A stretch of 64,000 bases of DNA from Euphorbia lathyris (lineage: Eukaryota > Streptophyta > Magnoliopsida > Malpighiales > Euphorbiaceae), in the NCBI RefSeq assembly GCF_963576675.1, contig NC_088917.1, forward strand, positions 79,780,610 to 79,844,609, given 5' to 3'. Of this stretch, positions 22,371 to 35,300 are shown one piece after another. Under the pieces are notes generated by a model. It was not told the DNA's origin, did not search any database, and saw only the letters and a program-made list of their open reading frames with translations. The stretch's first letter is position 1. Each line of letters begins with the position of its first letter. A program made the position numbers and the translations under genes.

Positions 22371-22897
22371 TACTCCTATTATTATTATATTTTATATTTA
22401 GATATATTAATAGATAATAATTAAGAATTCTATTCTGAATTGAATTCCTATTAAGTAACCTAATTCTATCTAACTAGGGTTTAGATACAAAAGATTATAA
22501 ATACCCCCTACTAGGGATTTTCGAAATCGACTATTGATTTTCTAGAGAGAGAATTCGACCCCCCTAGCCGAGGACGAGATTTCACCGCTTCCATCCGTTC
22601 AATTGATTTTCATCTCTTTCTCTTTATCTTTGATCTTCTGTTGATTAATTACAGACGATCTACTTTGGTTGTTAATAAATGGTTGATTCTAACTTGATCT
22701 TTCTTTGTTTTGTTTTGTGCTCGGGAACTCGAAGTAAGAGTTGTGGGCACTTCGTTTGTAACGGTAGATAGAACATCTAAAAGGTATTTCTTCTTATCCC
22801 TCTTTGTATGAAATAACGATTAACGGATCTTGGGGTTAATGGAAATAGGTTAAATTTTTTATATTTCCTCTGCTATACATTAGCCTATTTTCCTTTA
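22371..22897 (+). repeat. 5' LTR remnant of element B (last 527 bp)
   Basis: Matches 40586-41136 of the 3' LTR; roughly the first 1.2 kb is deleted. It keeps a TATA-like site (gattataaatacc, about 22493-22505). Its last bases are ccttta where the 3' LTR has ccttca. Confidence 0.85.
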
Positions 22898-22898
22898 G

Positions 22899-22911
22899 TG
22901 GTATCAGAGCC
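22899..22911 (+). promoter_or_regulatory. Primer-binding site (initiator Met tRNA) of element B
   Basis: tggtatcagagcc one base after the LTR, the classic plant copia site complementary to the 3' end of initiator tRNA-Met. Confidence 0.9.
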
Positions 22912-23215
22912 TGCGTTAAATCCGTTATTTCATATATGAAAATTTAGAAGTTTTTCAATCAGGTTGAATAAATATTTATAGTTAGGTTAATTAACAAAAC
23001 TATTTTGATTAATTAGTTCTAAAAGATAAATAAGTCTTAATTAATTGTTAATTAAAATAAGTTATGCACATGTTTCTAATAATTTTGGTTGATAATCATT
23101 ATAACAAAATCTATTAGTTTTATAGTTAGATTGATAAAATCAGATTTATTTATTCTAAAAGATAAAACGGAAAATCTATAATAGTTTTTCCTATTTTTTG
23201 AAAATCGTTTTAAAA

Positions 23216-23218
<3 letters not shown>

Positions 23219-23253
<35 letters not shown>
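23219..23253. repeat. (TA)n microsatellite in the element B leader
   Basis: Uninterrupted TA run of about 35 bp next to the GC-rich hairpin island. Confidence 0.95.
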
Positions 23254-23256
<3 letters not shown>

Positions 23257-23290
23257 GGGTCGCACCATACGACGCGACCCGACTACTGTC

Positions 23291-23394
23291 GCGGTTGCTG
23301 CCACGCGGCAGCAACCGCGCGCGGCGCCTGGCCGCTGCTGCCGCAAGGCAGCGACGGTCAGACGCCTAGGGCTACTGCCAAACGGCAGCAGCCC
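23291..23394 (+). other. Three consecutive GC-rich hairpins in the element B leader
   Basis: Stem 1: gcggttgctgcc (23291-23302), loop acgc, ggcagcaaccgc (23307-23318), 12 bp perfect. Stem 2: gctgcc (23337-23342), loop gcaa, ggcagc (23347-23352), 6 bp. Stem 3: gggctactgcc (23369-23379), loop aaac, ggcagcagccc (23384-23394), 10 of 11 pairs. All share a TGCC-4nt-GGCA core. Leader RNA structures in retroelements can serve packaging, dimerisation or translation; which applies here is unknown. Confidence 0.75.
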
Positions 23395-24712
23395 AACCTC
23401 GGGTCCGGCCCAAGACCCACTTAGTTTTAAATTGTTTAATAACTAGTTTTAAATATATATATATATGTATATGTTTCAGAAATTAATAGTTTTCTGTTTT
23501 GATTATCGAATGAAAATTTATTTAAAAGTTTGTTTTACCTATTTGTAAATCAAAAAGCTTTAAATGAATTAAAATCAAAATAATTGGGACGTGCATAATT
23601 GAAAGTTTTGTATAGTTATATTAATCTAAAAGTTTAATATAAAAGATACGAAACTATTAGAAGTAAAATTGGATGAAAGTTAATTTGTTGAGTTAATGTG
23701 ATTAACCTAAATATTACATAAAATACTTGTGTAATCAACCAATTAAATTTATTTAATTGAGTCTATGAATGTTTGGAGTTATGGACATATTTGGACCCTC
23801 TTTTAGTCTTTTGGTATTTTTGAAATAGGGCATGCGAGTCCTGCCTTTCTACTATCTACTGTAATTTCTCCTCTCATCTAATTCCCTTCAATTCAATTGA
23901 AGTTTTTTTTAGTAGTATAGAAATTAATATGTAATTTCAAGGCGCCATGGAGAAGATGGAGGACCTAAAGAGAAATATGTAATAGTTAGTATTTCCTTAG
24001 GTTTGCCCTTTTATTCCGTCTCTGGCTCGACGGAATAATTTAGATGATATGTCCATAACGCCAATGTATGTGTCTGATGTATGCTAAAGAAAATCAAGAC
24101 TAAGTTAGATTATGAGACCTAAAATAAAACCCCTCATTAAAAAAGTTAAGTAAATAAACAAGTTATTAAAATGGGTTGCCCCTCCCTAATATTATAATTC
24201 AGCCGACAGTACTGGGGGTCTTTGGGTTGTTGAGCAAACTCAAGCTCGGGGTCTTACGGTAACACCTGAATTATCTAAAATCACTTTTCATGAATATGGG
24301 GCAATACTTAAATTAGATTATGATAATTGGATGAGCAAACTCATATTGTCATAAACTAATGGACAATATGGTTGGGATTAATATGAATATCATATTAGTT
24401 ACTAATGTGGTTAGTAACCCAATAACCTAGGAATCACATCAAGATGTGATTGATTACATGAATCTACCTAACGAATGAGACTAGCTTGTTGAGTAAACTC
24501 AAGGCGAAACCTCAGGAGTTAGGATCCTAGCTCACTAAAGGATTTGTGAAATTCTTCAAATTAATATGGAGGGCTGTTAATTTAGCAAAATAGTGTGAGC
24601 AATCTAAAATAAACAAAAGGCCTATAATTTTAGATTGATATACTTTAAAGCAAATGAATAGCATACGTTTACTCTTTCTCACTCTCAGGTTTAATAAAAC
24701 ACTCTTAAAATC

Positions 24713-25564
24713 ATGACTAACACCAATCTGCAAAACATTCTTACCGATAACAAGTTGAACGGTTCAAACTTCACCGACTCGTTTTGTAACCTCAAAATTG
24801 TTTTGAAGTTCGAAAGGAAAGGGTATGTACTTGATGCACGGATAGCCCCTAACCCAATGGATGATGCTCCCTACTAAGAATTTTATGCTTACTTGAAGCA
24901 TAAGGCTGATGACGATCACGCGGGAGACATCATACTTGCATCTATGACACTGGAAGTAAAAAGGCAACTACATGTAGATATGGATGCCTATTCCATGGTC
25001 AAGCACCTAAAAGAGTTATTTATGAATCATACTCGGTGCGAACGCTTCGAAATAACAAAGAAGTTATATGGATACAAGATGCAGGTGGGCACATCTGTAA
25101 TAGCACATTGTGCCAAGATGATTAGCCTTATCACCAAGTTTTCTCGTATTGGAGATGCGATGGACCATGAACTATGTGAGAACTTACTTCTTCAGTCCCT
25201 CCCCGAGAGTTACTCGCAGTTCATCATGAACTACCAAGCGAGTGGCTTGCAAACCTCTCTTGAAGAGCTTGCAAATATGCTCGAGACAGTTGAGCCCAAT
25301 ATAAAAGAAAACGAGGAGATACTAAGCCTTACTATTGAAGGATCAAAGAAAAGGAAAGGGATATCTCCCGATCCAAACCATCCTGAGAAAGGCAAGGATG
25401 CAATGCTCACCGAAACGAAGGGAAAGGAATTAAAGAAGCCCAAAGGCAAGTGCCACTTTTATGGTGAAATGGGGCATTGGAGGAGAAATTATTTGCTGTA
25501 CCTAGCTACCCTCAAGAAGGGAGAAGCCGGGACTTCAACCTCTGGTATTTTTATATTGAAATAA
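24713..25564 (+). pseudogene. Gag of element B
   Basis: ATG at 24713 starts MTNTNLQNILTDNKLNGSNF, the usual copia gag opening. An in-frame TAA at 24875-24877 interrupts it, and the frame continues with KHKADDDHAGDIILASM to 25564. The retrotransposon gag core is visible (HLKELFMNHTRCERFEITKK, LCENLLLQSLPESYSQFIMN). The zinc knuckle is damaged: CHFYGEMGHWRRNY has Tyr at the second and last Cys positions. Gag forms the particle and binds RNA. Confidence 0.85.
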
Positions 25565-27244
25565 ATACAATTTCACAGTCTGAATCTTGGGTACTTGATA
25601 CCAGATGCGGATCTCATATTTGTACAAATATCCAGGAACTAAATCAGACTAGGGAATTAAAGAAAGGAAGCATAAACTTGCGAGTTGGAAATGGAGCAAG
25701 AGTTTTCGCCCTTGCAATTGGAGATTATGTTTTAAATTTGCCCTCTGGGCTTGTAATAAAATTAAAGAACTGTTTATACATTCCACAAATGTCTCGTAAC
25801 ATTATTTCTATTAGCCGACTTGTTGACGACGGTTTTCATATTTCAATAAAAAAACAGAAGTTGCGATTTTCATAAAGATTCGATCTTCTATTTTTCAAAA
25901 ATATCACAAAATGGGATTTATGTGTTAGATGACAAAATTTCTGTTTTCGCAATTGATACCAAAAGACATAAGCTAGATAATTCAACTTACTTGTGGCAAT
26001 GTCGTTTAGGCCATATAAACAAAAGACGTATGCTTAAGCTACATCAAGATGGGCTCATAAATTCAATTGATCCTGAATCATTGGAAACATGTGAAACATG
26101 TTTAAAAGGTAAATTGACAAAGACACCCTTTAGCAATAGAGGTGAGCATGTATCAGACACTCTAGGATTCATTCATTCAGATGTATGTGGTCATATGTCA
26201 GTCCAAGTAAGAGGAGGATTTAGATACTTCATAAGCTTCATAGACGACCATACGAGATATGGTTATATCTACTTGATGAAGCACAAGTCCGAAGCTTTTG
26301 AGAAATTCAAATGCTTCAAGAATGAAGTAGAAAATCAATTAGGAAAGAAAATGAAGACACTTCGATCAGATCGAGGTGGTGAATATCTTTCAGATGATTT
26401 TCTGAATTATCTAACTGAATGTGGGATATGCTCACAATGGACACCTCCCTATACACCACAACATAATGGTGTATCCAAGAGGAGGAATCGTACCCTACTA
26501 GATATGGTACGATCCATGATGAGCATAGCATTACTTCCAAAGATATTCTAGGGCTATGCGTCAGAAATCGCCCTCTTCACCCTAAATCGAGTACCAACTA
26601 AATCTGCTAGTTCCACACCATATGAATTATCCGTTGGTAGGAAACCTGTGTTCTCATTCATGAGAGTATGGGGTTGTTCAGCATATGTCAAACGCATTAC
26701 GTCCGACAAACTAGATTCTAAATCTGATAAATGTTTTCTTCATTGGATACCCTAAGGAAACTATAGGATATTACTTCTATCATCCAGATGATCAGAAAGT
26801 AATAGTATCCAAGCACGCAACCTTTTTAGAGAAAGATTTTCTCGAAGACACAGAAAAGGGAAGCATGATTGAACTTGATGAAGTTCAAGAACAAGAAACA
26901 CCAACTGAAACAACAGAAGCGGTTAAGGAACCCGATGCAGTCCCATTGGATGAGACTCAAGTGCCACCCCTTCATAGATAACAAAGAATTCGTGAACTCC
27001 CTATTAGATATGGTTTTCTAGTGGGAGATGATGACGAGGTTCCCGTGTTAGACAACGAACCCAAAAACTACGAAGAGGCTCTTAACAGTCCAGATTCTAA
27101 AGCATGGCTTGAAGCCATGGATTCTGAGATGGATTCCATGTATACCAACCAAGTGTGAACTTTGGTTGATCCATCCGAAGGGATAAAACCCATTGGGTAC
27201 AGGTGGATCTTCAAAAAGAAGACTAACATGGATGGAAAGGTTAG
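25565..27244 (+). pseudogene. Protease, integrase and RT start of element B
   Basis: The protease begins ESWVLDTRCGSHICTN: the active-site Gly is Arg (DTR instead of DTG). After a frame change the integrase (25922-26551) shows the HHCC elements (LWQCRLGHIN, CETCLKGK), DVCGHMS and RSDRGGEY for the first two Asp residues, but GVSKRRNRT where Glu should complete the triad. Further stops follow at about 26549 and 26752. RT starts near 27060 (NYEEALNSPDSKAWLEAM) and stops where A' enters at 27245. Confidence 0.82.
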
Positions 27245-28570
27245 TGTTGGTCCCTTGTTTAGTTGCAAGTATAGTTCCAAGGGGGGGGGGGGGTTAGGAA
27301 CTATTTAAACTTTTTCGCAATTTAGGCAGACTTCTTTCTCAAAGGAAAAGGTTTTAACAGCTGCGCTGAGTAAACAGCAAGATACTGGCTTAGTCAACTG
27401 GTGTCTAGGTTAGTTTCTTAGCTTGAGTCATGAGATAGCACTTAGAGTCTATTCCTGAGCTCTTATGTTCAATGCACACAACTTAACTTGATCTCTTTAC
27501 TTGGTCAGTTTTGATTATTTAAGCAAGCAATACAAATAAGGAGTTAAAGGTTTAGAAATACTTCACTCAGCAGATTTATCCAGGTTCGGCTTCTTCTAAG
27601 CCTACATCCTATCCCCGGAACACTTCCGAGATTTCAAATCCTCTATTGAGCTCTTTAAAGGTAGAGCCTCAAACCTTTTACAATATCAGCAATTGAGTAT
27701 GACAAGAGTATCTTCCTCTATACTTCTACTCAATCCTAATCTCTCCGCTGAGTACTAATACCGAGTACTCAGCCTCTCCTTTCTATCTCTAGAAATGATA
27801 AGTGTTTTGTCCTAATACAAAGATGTGCTAAGACACTTTAGACGATTTTACAATCACTCTAGACTTTTACACAGATATGAACAATGTAGTGTAAGAAATT
27901 TTTCTTTGCTTCTTGTTTGCAGAACTTGTAAAGATTTGGTCAGCGTAATGGCTTGATAAAAGTTCTGTGTCTTATGAAGCTGGTGATGGCACTATTTATA
28001 GAGACATCTTGGCATTTGGTCATTTCGAATTTCGAAATAACCGTTGGAAGGAAACGGCTATGTGTCGTTGTCATCCTGACTTGCACAGAGCTCTCGGCCA
28101 ATCACAATCGTGTATCCTCTGTCCTCGGTCAGCTCAGCATATGGTCTCTCCTTTTACGGTAAAGTCAACTGGACAGCATACTATGTCGTCTGAACTTTGC
28201 CGAAAGAAGAAACACTTTGTCTGGAAGTTTTTCTATGCCAGCTGCTGTCTTGTACGCTTTGTCGAGACTACTCAGCAGCTTCATCTTGAAGTTGTTCCAA
28301 AAGGTCTTCTAGATCCTTCCGTTTTGCTGAGTTGCATTTTGAACAAAACGGCAACGTCTTGACATACGCGGGCCGAGTGTACTGAGTTGACTTGGGCCTT
28401 GGCTTCCATAATGGGCTTGGGCCTTTTGATCTTATAACATTTTAACTCAACATTGAACAAACACATTATTAGAATTAAATCAAAGCATTTAAACTTAGTG
28501 TGTTTAGAATATGTATATTATACTTAAACAATTTTGTCAAATCAAAATTATATGGAAAGGTGTTTCAACA
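27245..28570 (-). repeat. 3' LTR of element A' (1326 bp)
   Basis: Plus text tgttggtccc ... ggtgtttcaaca, with a TATA box on the minus strand at about 27992-28002. By eye there are about a dozen differences from the right LTR in the first 260 bp, so the insertion is not recent. Confidence 0.93.
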
Positions 28571-29109
28571 AACTCCCCCATTTTGATGTTGGCAAAACTA
28601 TTCAGCAAGGAACTCAGTATGAGCTCCCCCATGATAGTTGACCTAATATCATTTAGCAAACTCCCCCGTAAGGGTTGCACTACTGACTTAGTTTTACTTG
28701 AACCATTTAAGAATTTAAATGAGTAAGTCTAAGGTTAGTCTTTAGGTATAGGTCAGCTATATCACATATTCTATTTACTCAGTGTTAAACGGAAGTTTTA
28801 GACATATAGAGCACGCTGAGCAAATTGCCGTTCAATGAGTTCTTTATCAAAATGTTTCATAAGATCATAGGTTGATGTCAAACATGATATCAGCGTATCA
28901 TTTAGTCAATAAATATTATAAGTGTTAAACATAGCTGATGAAGATACAAAATAAGTCAGTACTTAAAAGCATATATCATAACTCAGTATTGGAATCAGAA
29001 AATAACGTATGATATATATATTGAAAGAAGTCAGTAAGTACATTGCAAGTAAAAGAAGTAAACTAGACAAATAGATTACACAGAAGTGGCCTAAGTTATG
29101 CTAGTCTAT
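28571..29109 (-). other. 3' untranslated region of element A'
   Basis: Contains the polypurine tract at the LTR edge (AAAATGGGGGAGTT on the minus strand) and two further inverse GGGGGAG runs near 28625-28672. No coding frame. Confidence 0.65.
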
Positions 29110-31896
29110 CTATTTCTTTTTCTTGCCCTGAGACTGACTTCGCTCATACTGACGTCGCTCATGCTGAGCTCTAGCAGCTTGCGCTTTCTCCCCCGTTTTG
29201 TCAACTTCAGGGAGCTTGAACGCATCGGTTAGGACAGCGCGAGTCAGTTCTTGGGATAGCTCTTTTAACTTGTCAGCACTATCATTGACACCATCAAATA
29301 TGGCTACTCCATCAGCTGATACTTCAACTGGTACTCGAAGATCAGCGGCACTGAGCATATTGATGCTGAACGCTTGAGCTTTAGCTTGCCAGATGAGTGC
29401 TTCGGAGAGGCCAGCGAAGACTTGGTGAAATGTCTTCAAAAGTGCTAAGTCATAGTGATGACGCTGGATATTATTATGACGAATGTGGTTGAAGGATTGT
29501 TGGGCGAGGGACAACAATTCATTCTGCTTCAACGCGTCAGTATCCATTTCTTATTTGTTCAGGTTAAGTAGCCTGACAGCCTCACTGATTTTCTCAACTG
29601 AGCACTGACTATAGGACACCATTTGCTCCTTTGTTTTCAGTTGCTCAGTATAAAGCTGAGCAAAGAGCATCTTGAGTTCTGAGGAAGTGGCGTAGTCAGT
29701 GTTCACAGCAGATAACTTCCGAACTTGCTGATGAAGAGAGTTCAGATGTTGAATTGTTGACAGCTGTATTTCTTCCAACTTGGTAAGTGAATCCTGCTTA
29801 GCTTGTTGGGCTTGGAATGTCAAGACGACATTCAGCAGGTCCTTGAGTCCCTTGACTTCATTGAGAAGTAGAGTGACCTGGGAGAGCTGAGTTGTCTCTG
29901 GGATTGACGATCCAGCAGCAGGTGAAGCTGAATGTTGGAGATCTTGAATGAGAGATTGCACTGAGTCGATGAGCTTCTTTCCGGACTCAGTGGCATCCCG
30001 ATGTACATTAGTATGACCAGAAGAAAAATGAGTGAAGGGAGTACCCTGGTCAGTGACTGGATGAGTTGGCTCAATCTGCACTTGGGTTGGAGGGATTATG
30101 GTTGGATCAGCAGAGAGGTTTGTTGTAGAAGCATTAACCCGAACACTGTCTGTGCTGACGGCGGAAGGATGTGGAGTCAGCACCATGCTTGAGGATATAG
30201 CATGAGCAGTGGTCGGTTCAACCTGACTGGTTGAGGTGGTTGAAGTATGATGGTCGGCATGTTCCCGTTGAGAAGAAACAGAGGCTTGTTTTTCTAACGG
30301 CGCTGAGAAAGTGGAAGTGGATTGCCACTTGAAGAATGTCAGCTTGACAGTAGAAGGATCCTTTGTTGTCTTGGAGAGGACAAGTTCAGGAATAGATGGT
30401 GATTGCGCAGGATCCTTAACCAGCTTTCTCCTTCTTCGAGGTGGAGTGAAGGTAGGAGGAGCTTCCTCGGAGTGAGTAGGAGTGGGTTCCTTGTCCTTAG
30501 TATTGGTCTGGTCAGCCTGATCAACTTTCTCAAATGGCTCAACCGGCTCAACTCCAGTAGGTAACTCAGTGTCAGCATTTTCAACCTCAATTTCACTATC
30601 ACATTCTTCAGACACCTCAGCGTCATCCTGATCGCTGGCTTCAGTTTCTTCAGCAGTGCTGTCTCCATCAAGTTCTTCCTCAACTTGGGAGATAAAGTGA
30701 TCATCTAACTGGACCTCAGTTTCCTCAGTCTCAGTACCTTGACACTGAGAGAAATGTGAGTCACTTGGTACTATGAAGTAAGTTGGCATAGCTTCAATAG
30801 GAGTCACAGATGAAGTCTTCTTCTTCTTCTTTTGAGGTAGCTCCGCAGCTTTCTCAGTACCAGGCTCATCTTGCCTGCTTCTCTTCTCAGCTGACTTTCC
30901 AGCTGATCTCTGTCTCTTTGTAGGAGACTCAGTGTTTGGTGACTCAGTGGACTTTCTCTTGCAAGAAGCTTGGGCCTTAGTTCTTCGCCCCTTCTTAGGC
31001 TCAGCAACTGTATCCTCAGTTTGACCATCTTGGCAAGCAGCAGCAGCAGCTTTTCCTTTCTTCGAGGGCTGCCCAAATTTCAGTGCCCTCAGCGAGGCAG
31101 CTGTGATCTCAGTTCCTTTGAAGAATTATTCTCCTTCAAGATCAATCTTGTGGTCAAGAAGAATGCGCGTGATGATTGACCCAAGCCTCAGCGTACCCGT
31201 GTTGCGTAGAAACCCAGCAACCAAGAATACATGCATGTTGATGGGGGTGTACGTTAGCATGTGCCATATGAAGCACTGTTCAAAGTTTGTTGCTGATGTC
31301 GTGCAGTTTATCTTCGGGTAAATAAAGTAGCTCAGCAGGTAGTGAGCCATCTTTTGGTGCTGACCCATTGACGAAGCTGAGACCTCTCCTAAGTAACCCT
31401 CAGGTTTGCAGAAGCTGTGGACATAGTCGGTCCTGTCCTGATCTCCTGACTTCCGCAGCCTCACTCCCTCAGTTTTGAGCTGGAGGAGATTTCCTATGTA
31501 AATAGGGTTGATGAAGATCGTTTTTCCCTTTACTTCAGTGCATAGGTAGTCGGTGGAGTCACTGGCAACCTTGAGGTTGTGGTAAAATTCCCTTACCAAG
31601 TCAGGATACATCTCATCTCTGACCGAGAACAACCCAGTCCATTCATTCTTGGCAATCCATTCGGCAAACGGCTATTCATGTTATACGAAATGCTCAGAGA
31701 CCCATCTGGAGGGGTCAACCTTCCATTCGCAGACATTTTCGAAGACTCTGGAGTAGGTCCTGATCTTTACAGCTTTCCCTTTTCCAGAGTTTTGGTCAGT
31801 TTTACCCTTGCTCGGTGTGGAAGGGTTTCGTGAAGGTTCATCGGAGCTGGACTTTTGGTGGTCGGCACCGGAGACGTTGAAAGACAACTTAGCCAT
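29110..31896 (-). pseudogene. Extra ORF downstream of pol in element A'
   Basis: Begins MAKLSFNVSGADHQKSSSDE at 31896 and stays in one frame to 29110 (about 930 codons) with three in-frame stops, at about 31678, 31126-31128 and 29548-29550. Order: basic polar head; conserved block SRWVSEHFV ... LVREFYHNL ... GKTIFINPIYIGNLLQL ... HYLLSYFIYPKINCTTSA ... FIWHMLTYTPINMHVFL; a Lys/Arg- then Asp/Glu-rich linker (about 31100-30350); a Ser/Thr/Pro-rich part; and a helical C-terminus (QCSVEKISEAVRLLNLNK). It aligns along its length with 16812-19803. Function unknown; resemblance to the plant Transposase_32 domain is from memory. Confidence 0.72.
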
Positions 31897-32378
31897 TCTT
31901 CTAAGATGGAGAGAATAGAGGTATTTGAGAGAAAGAAATTTGAAATGATTTCTTTGCCTTAAGATTTTGTTAAGCGTAAAGAGTAAAAGATGGGGAAATG
32001 CCCATAATTTATAGACGATGTGAACGGTGTGGATCTTAACCAAATCCATGTGTCAGTTTTGCCTTGGGATCATGTACCGACAATGATCCTGGCATTTATG
32101 ACACATTACGGCGAATACGTCATCCTAGGCTATACGCGTGCTTTGCATTTAAGCTAACGGATCAATCACTCAGCATTTGGAATGTCAAGCGTTTGATATT
32201 CTGAGTGGACAGTATGTATTTATGGATGATTTTTAAGTTTAAGTTCTAAACTAATTTACTCAGTGTGCAAGTATACTCAGTATTGTATATTCAATCAGTT
32301 TTGATGAGTTACTCAGCAAACAGTCACTCACTCAGCATGTATTCACTCAGTATTCATATCATTTAGCACAGGAATTTA
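31897..32378 (-). other. Spacer between pol and extra ORF of element A'
   Basis: About 480 bp, non-coding and rich in 'actcagc' words typical of this family. Its equivalent in element A is split by solo LTR D. Confidence 0.6.
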
Positions 32379-35300
32379 CTAAAGAGGATTAAACATACCA
32401 ATTGCTTCTCTCAGTATGCTGAACTGCTCATGGGCCAGTGGCTTCGTGAAGATATCGGCAAGCTGTTCGTCCGTTGGGACAAAGGTCAGCTTGATCTCAC
32501 CCTTGAGTACATGGTCTCTAATGAAGTGATGTCGAATGCTGACATGCTTCATTTTGCTGTGTTGAATTGGGTTCATTGAGAGATCAATTGCACTTTTGTT
32601 GTCACATTTGACTTCAATTGTCTTTGTTTGAACACCATAATCTTCAAGCTGTTGCTTAATCCATAGGACTTGAGCAACACAATGACCAGCAGCGATGTAC
32701 TCAGCTTCAGTGGTAGACAAGGCTACTGACGCTTGCTTCTTGCTGAACCAGGATACAAGACAACTTCCTAAGAAATGGCATCCTCCAGAGGTGCTTTTTT
32801 GTTCTAGCTTATCCCGTCCATAGTCAGCGTCAGTGTATCCAATAAGTGTAAAGTCATGAGTATTTGGATACCATAAACCTGCATTCACTGAGCTTTGCAA
32901 ATATCTAAGGATTCTTTTTACAGCAATGTAATGAGATTCCTTAGGGTTAGATTGATATCTAGCACAGTAGCATACTGAAAACTGAATGTCCGGTCTACTG
33001 GCTGTTAAGTAAAGTAGAGAGCCTATCATACCTCGATATAATTTGTTGTCTACTGACTTACTATTCTCATCAGCGCAGAGGACAGTGTCAGTGCCCATAG
33101 GAGTGGAGATTGGCTTGCAATTCTCCAAGTCATATTTCTTTAAGATCTCCTTGGCATATTTGGCTTGACTGATGAAGATGCCATTCTTTCCTTGTTTAAT
33201 TTGAAGACCGAGGAAGAAGTTGAGTTCTCCCATCATGGACATTTCGAACTCAGTCTGCATTTTCTTGCTAAATTCCTTGCACATTGATTCGTTAGTTGCA
33301 CCAAATATTATATCATCAACATAAATTTGGGCCAGCAGGGTATCTTTACCCTTTTTCTTAATGAATAAGGTTGTATCAGCTTTGCCCCTGACGTAATTTC
33401 TAGTTAGTAGGAAACTGGTCAGCCTCTCATACCAAGCACGTGGTGCTTGCTTGAGGCCGTACAGAGCCTTTTTGAGTTTATAAACATGGTTTGGGAATTT
33501 AGGATCCTCATAACCTGGAGGTTGATTTACATAAACCTCCTCATTTATAACTCCATTAAGAAATGCACTTTTGACATCCATTTGAAACAATTTAAAATTC
33601 ATGTAAGATGCATATGCACACAGTATTCTAATTGCCTCTAGCCTTGCCACTGGGGCAAAGGTCTCACCTTAGTCAATACCTTCTTGCTGACTGTAGCCCT
33701 GAGCTACAAGCCTTGCTTTGTTCCTGACTACATTTCCTTGTTCGTCCATCTTGTTCCTGAAGACCCATCTCGTACCGATGGTCTTTTGACTCTTTGGATG
33801 AGGCACTAGCTCTCATACATCACTTCTTCTAAATTGATCGAGCTCCTCTTGCATTGCGATCATCCAGAACTCATCGTACTCAGCTTCAGTGAAATTCTTT
33901 GGTTCTTGTACTGAGACGAATGCGACATTGCTGAGGTACTTCCTGAGTTGATTCCTTGTCATCAGGGTATTCCCAGCAGAATCAAGGATTGCACTTTTGG
34001 AGTGCCCTCTTGGAATCCTTATTTCTTTGGGTAGATTGATGTCTTGTGCAGTTCCTATTTCAACAATCTCTGCAGAAGTAGATGGGTCAGCAAAAGTAAT
34101 CTTAGGTTCACTCTTACTCTTGGTCAGCCTCTTTGTGAATGACTCAGTAACTGGTTCTGGGTCAGTGGTGGTTACTGAGTTTGGATCATCTTCGGTCAGC
34201 GGCTGGTATCTACCTGCAGGGTCAGTTTCATCGAACTCTACATGTATTGACTCTTCTAGAACTTGATTTCGGTTATTAAAAACTCTGTATGCTTTGCTGT
34301 TTGTTGAGTAGCCCAAAAAGATAGCTTCATCAGCTTTTGAATCAAACTTTGCTAAGCTATTTTTGGTATTTAAAATAAAACATCTACAGCCAAAGACACG
34401 AAAGTATCCAATATTGGGCTTTCGTCCTTTCCAAAGTTCATAGGGGGTTTTCTTGAGTATAGGTCTAACTAGAGCCCTATTAAGAATGTAGCATGCTGTG
34501 TTAACAGCTTCTCCCCAAAAATACTTTGGAAGCCTATGTTCATCCAGCATTGTCCTGACTATTTCAACCAGAGTTCTGTTCTTGCTTTCTACAACCCCAT
34601 TTTGCTGAGGTGTTCTTGGAGCAGAAAAATTATGGTCAATGCCGCTGGCTTCACAGAATTCAACAAACTTTTGATTTTTGAATTCTCCACCGTTATCACT
34701 ACGGATATGAGCTAATTTTAGGTCTTTTTCATTTTCAATTTTTCTAACCAAATTTGAAAATGTCTCAAAGGTCTCATCCTTGCTGGCCAGCAAGATAAAC
34801 CATGTATACCGAGAAAAGTCATCTATAATGACCAAGGAAAATCTTCTTCCACCCAGACTCAGCGGCTGGACTGGACCAAAGAGATCCAAGTGTAGTAACT
34901 CTAACGGACGTTTAGTTGAGACAATATTTTTACTATGAAAAGATTGTTTGGTTTGTTTTCCAGCTTGGCAAGCGTGGCATAATTGATCTTTTTGAAATTT
35001 AAGTTCAGACAGTCCCTCAACCAATTTCTTTCTTGCTAGTTTGGCCAGGAGGTCCATGCTTACATGACCAAGTCTCCTGTGCCATAGCCATGAATTTTCT
35101 TCCTTTGTTACTAAGCGCACAGTTTTTGAAAACTTTTCTCTAAATTTAACATGAAGACATTATCTATCCGAGGGGCAGTTAAAATTAACTCATTTGTTTT
35201 TCCCTCGTATATTTTACATCCGGTAGCATCAAATATAACTTTTCTCCCATTGTCACATAGCTGAGCTACGCTGAGTAAGTTATATTTGAGTCCGCTGACT

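Larger units (their letters stand above)
22912..24712 (+). other. Long leader of element B
   Basis: 1.8 kb between the primer site and gag. It is mostly AT-rich and non-coding, with a (TA)n run at 23219-23253 followed directly by a GC-rich island (23254-23420) holding three hairpins. Further on there is a gcgccatggagaagatggag segment near 23942. No complete coding frame. Confidence 0.7.

Noticed and set aside
22912..24712. Plus-strand 82-aa frame across the TA run and GC island
   Set aside because: Translates (TA)n and hairpins; the hairpin structure explains the sequence better.
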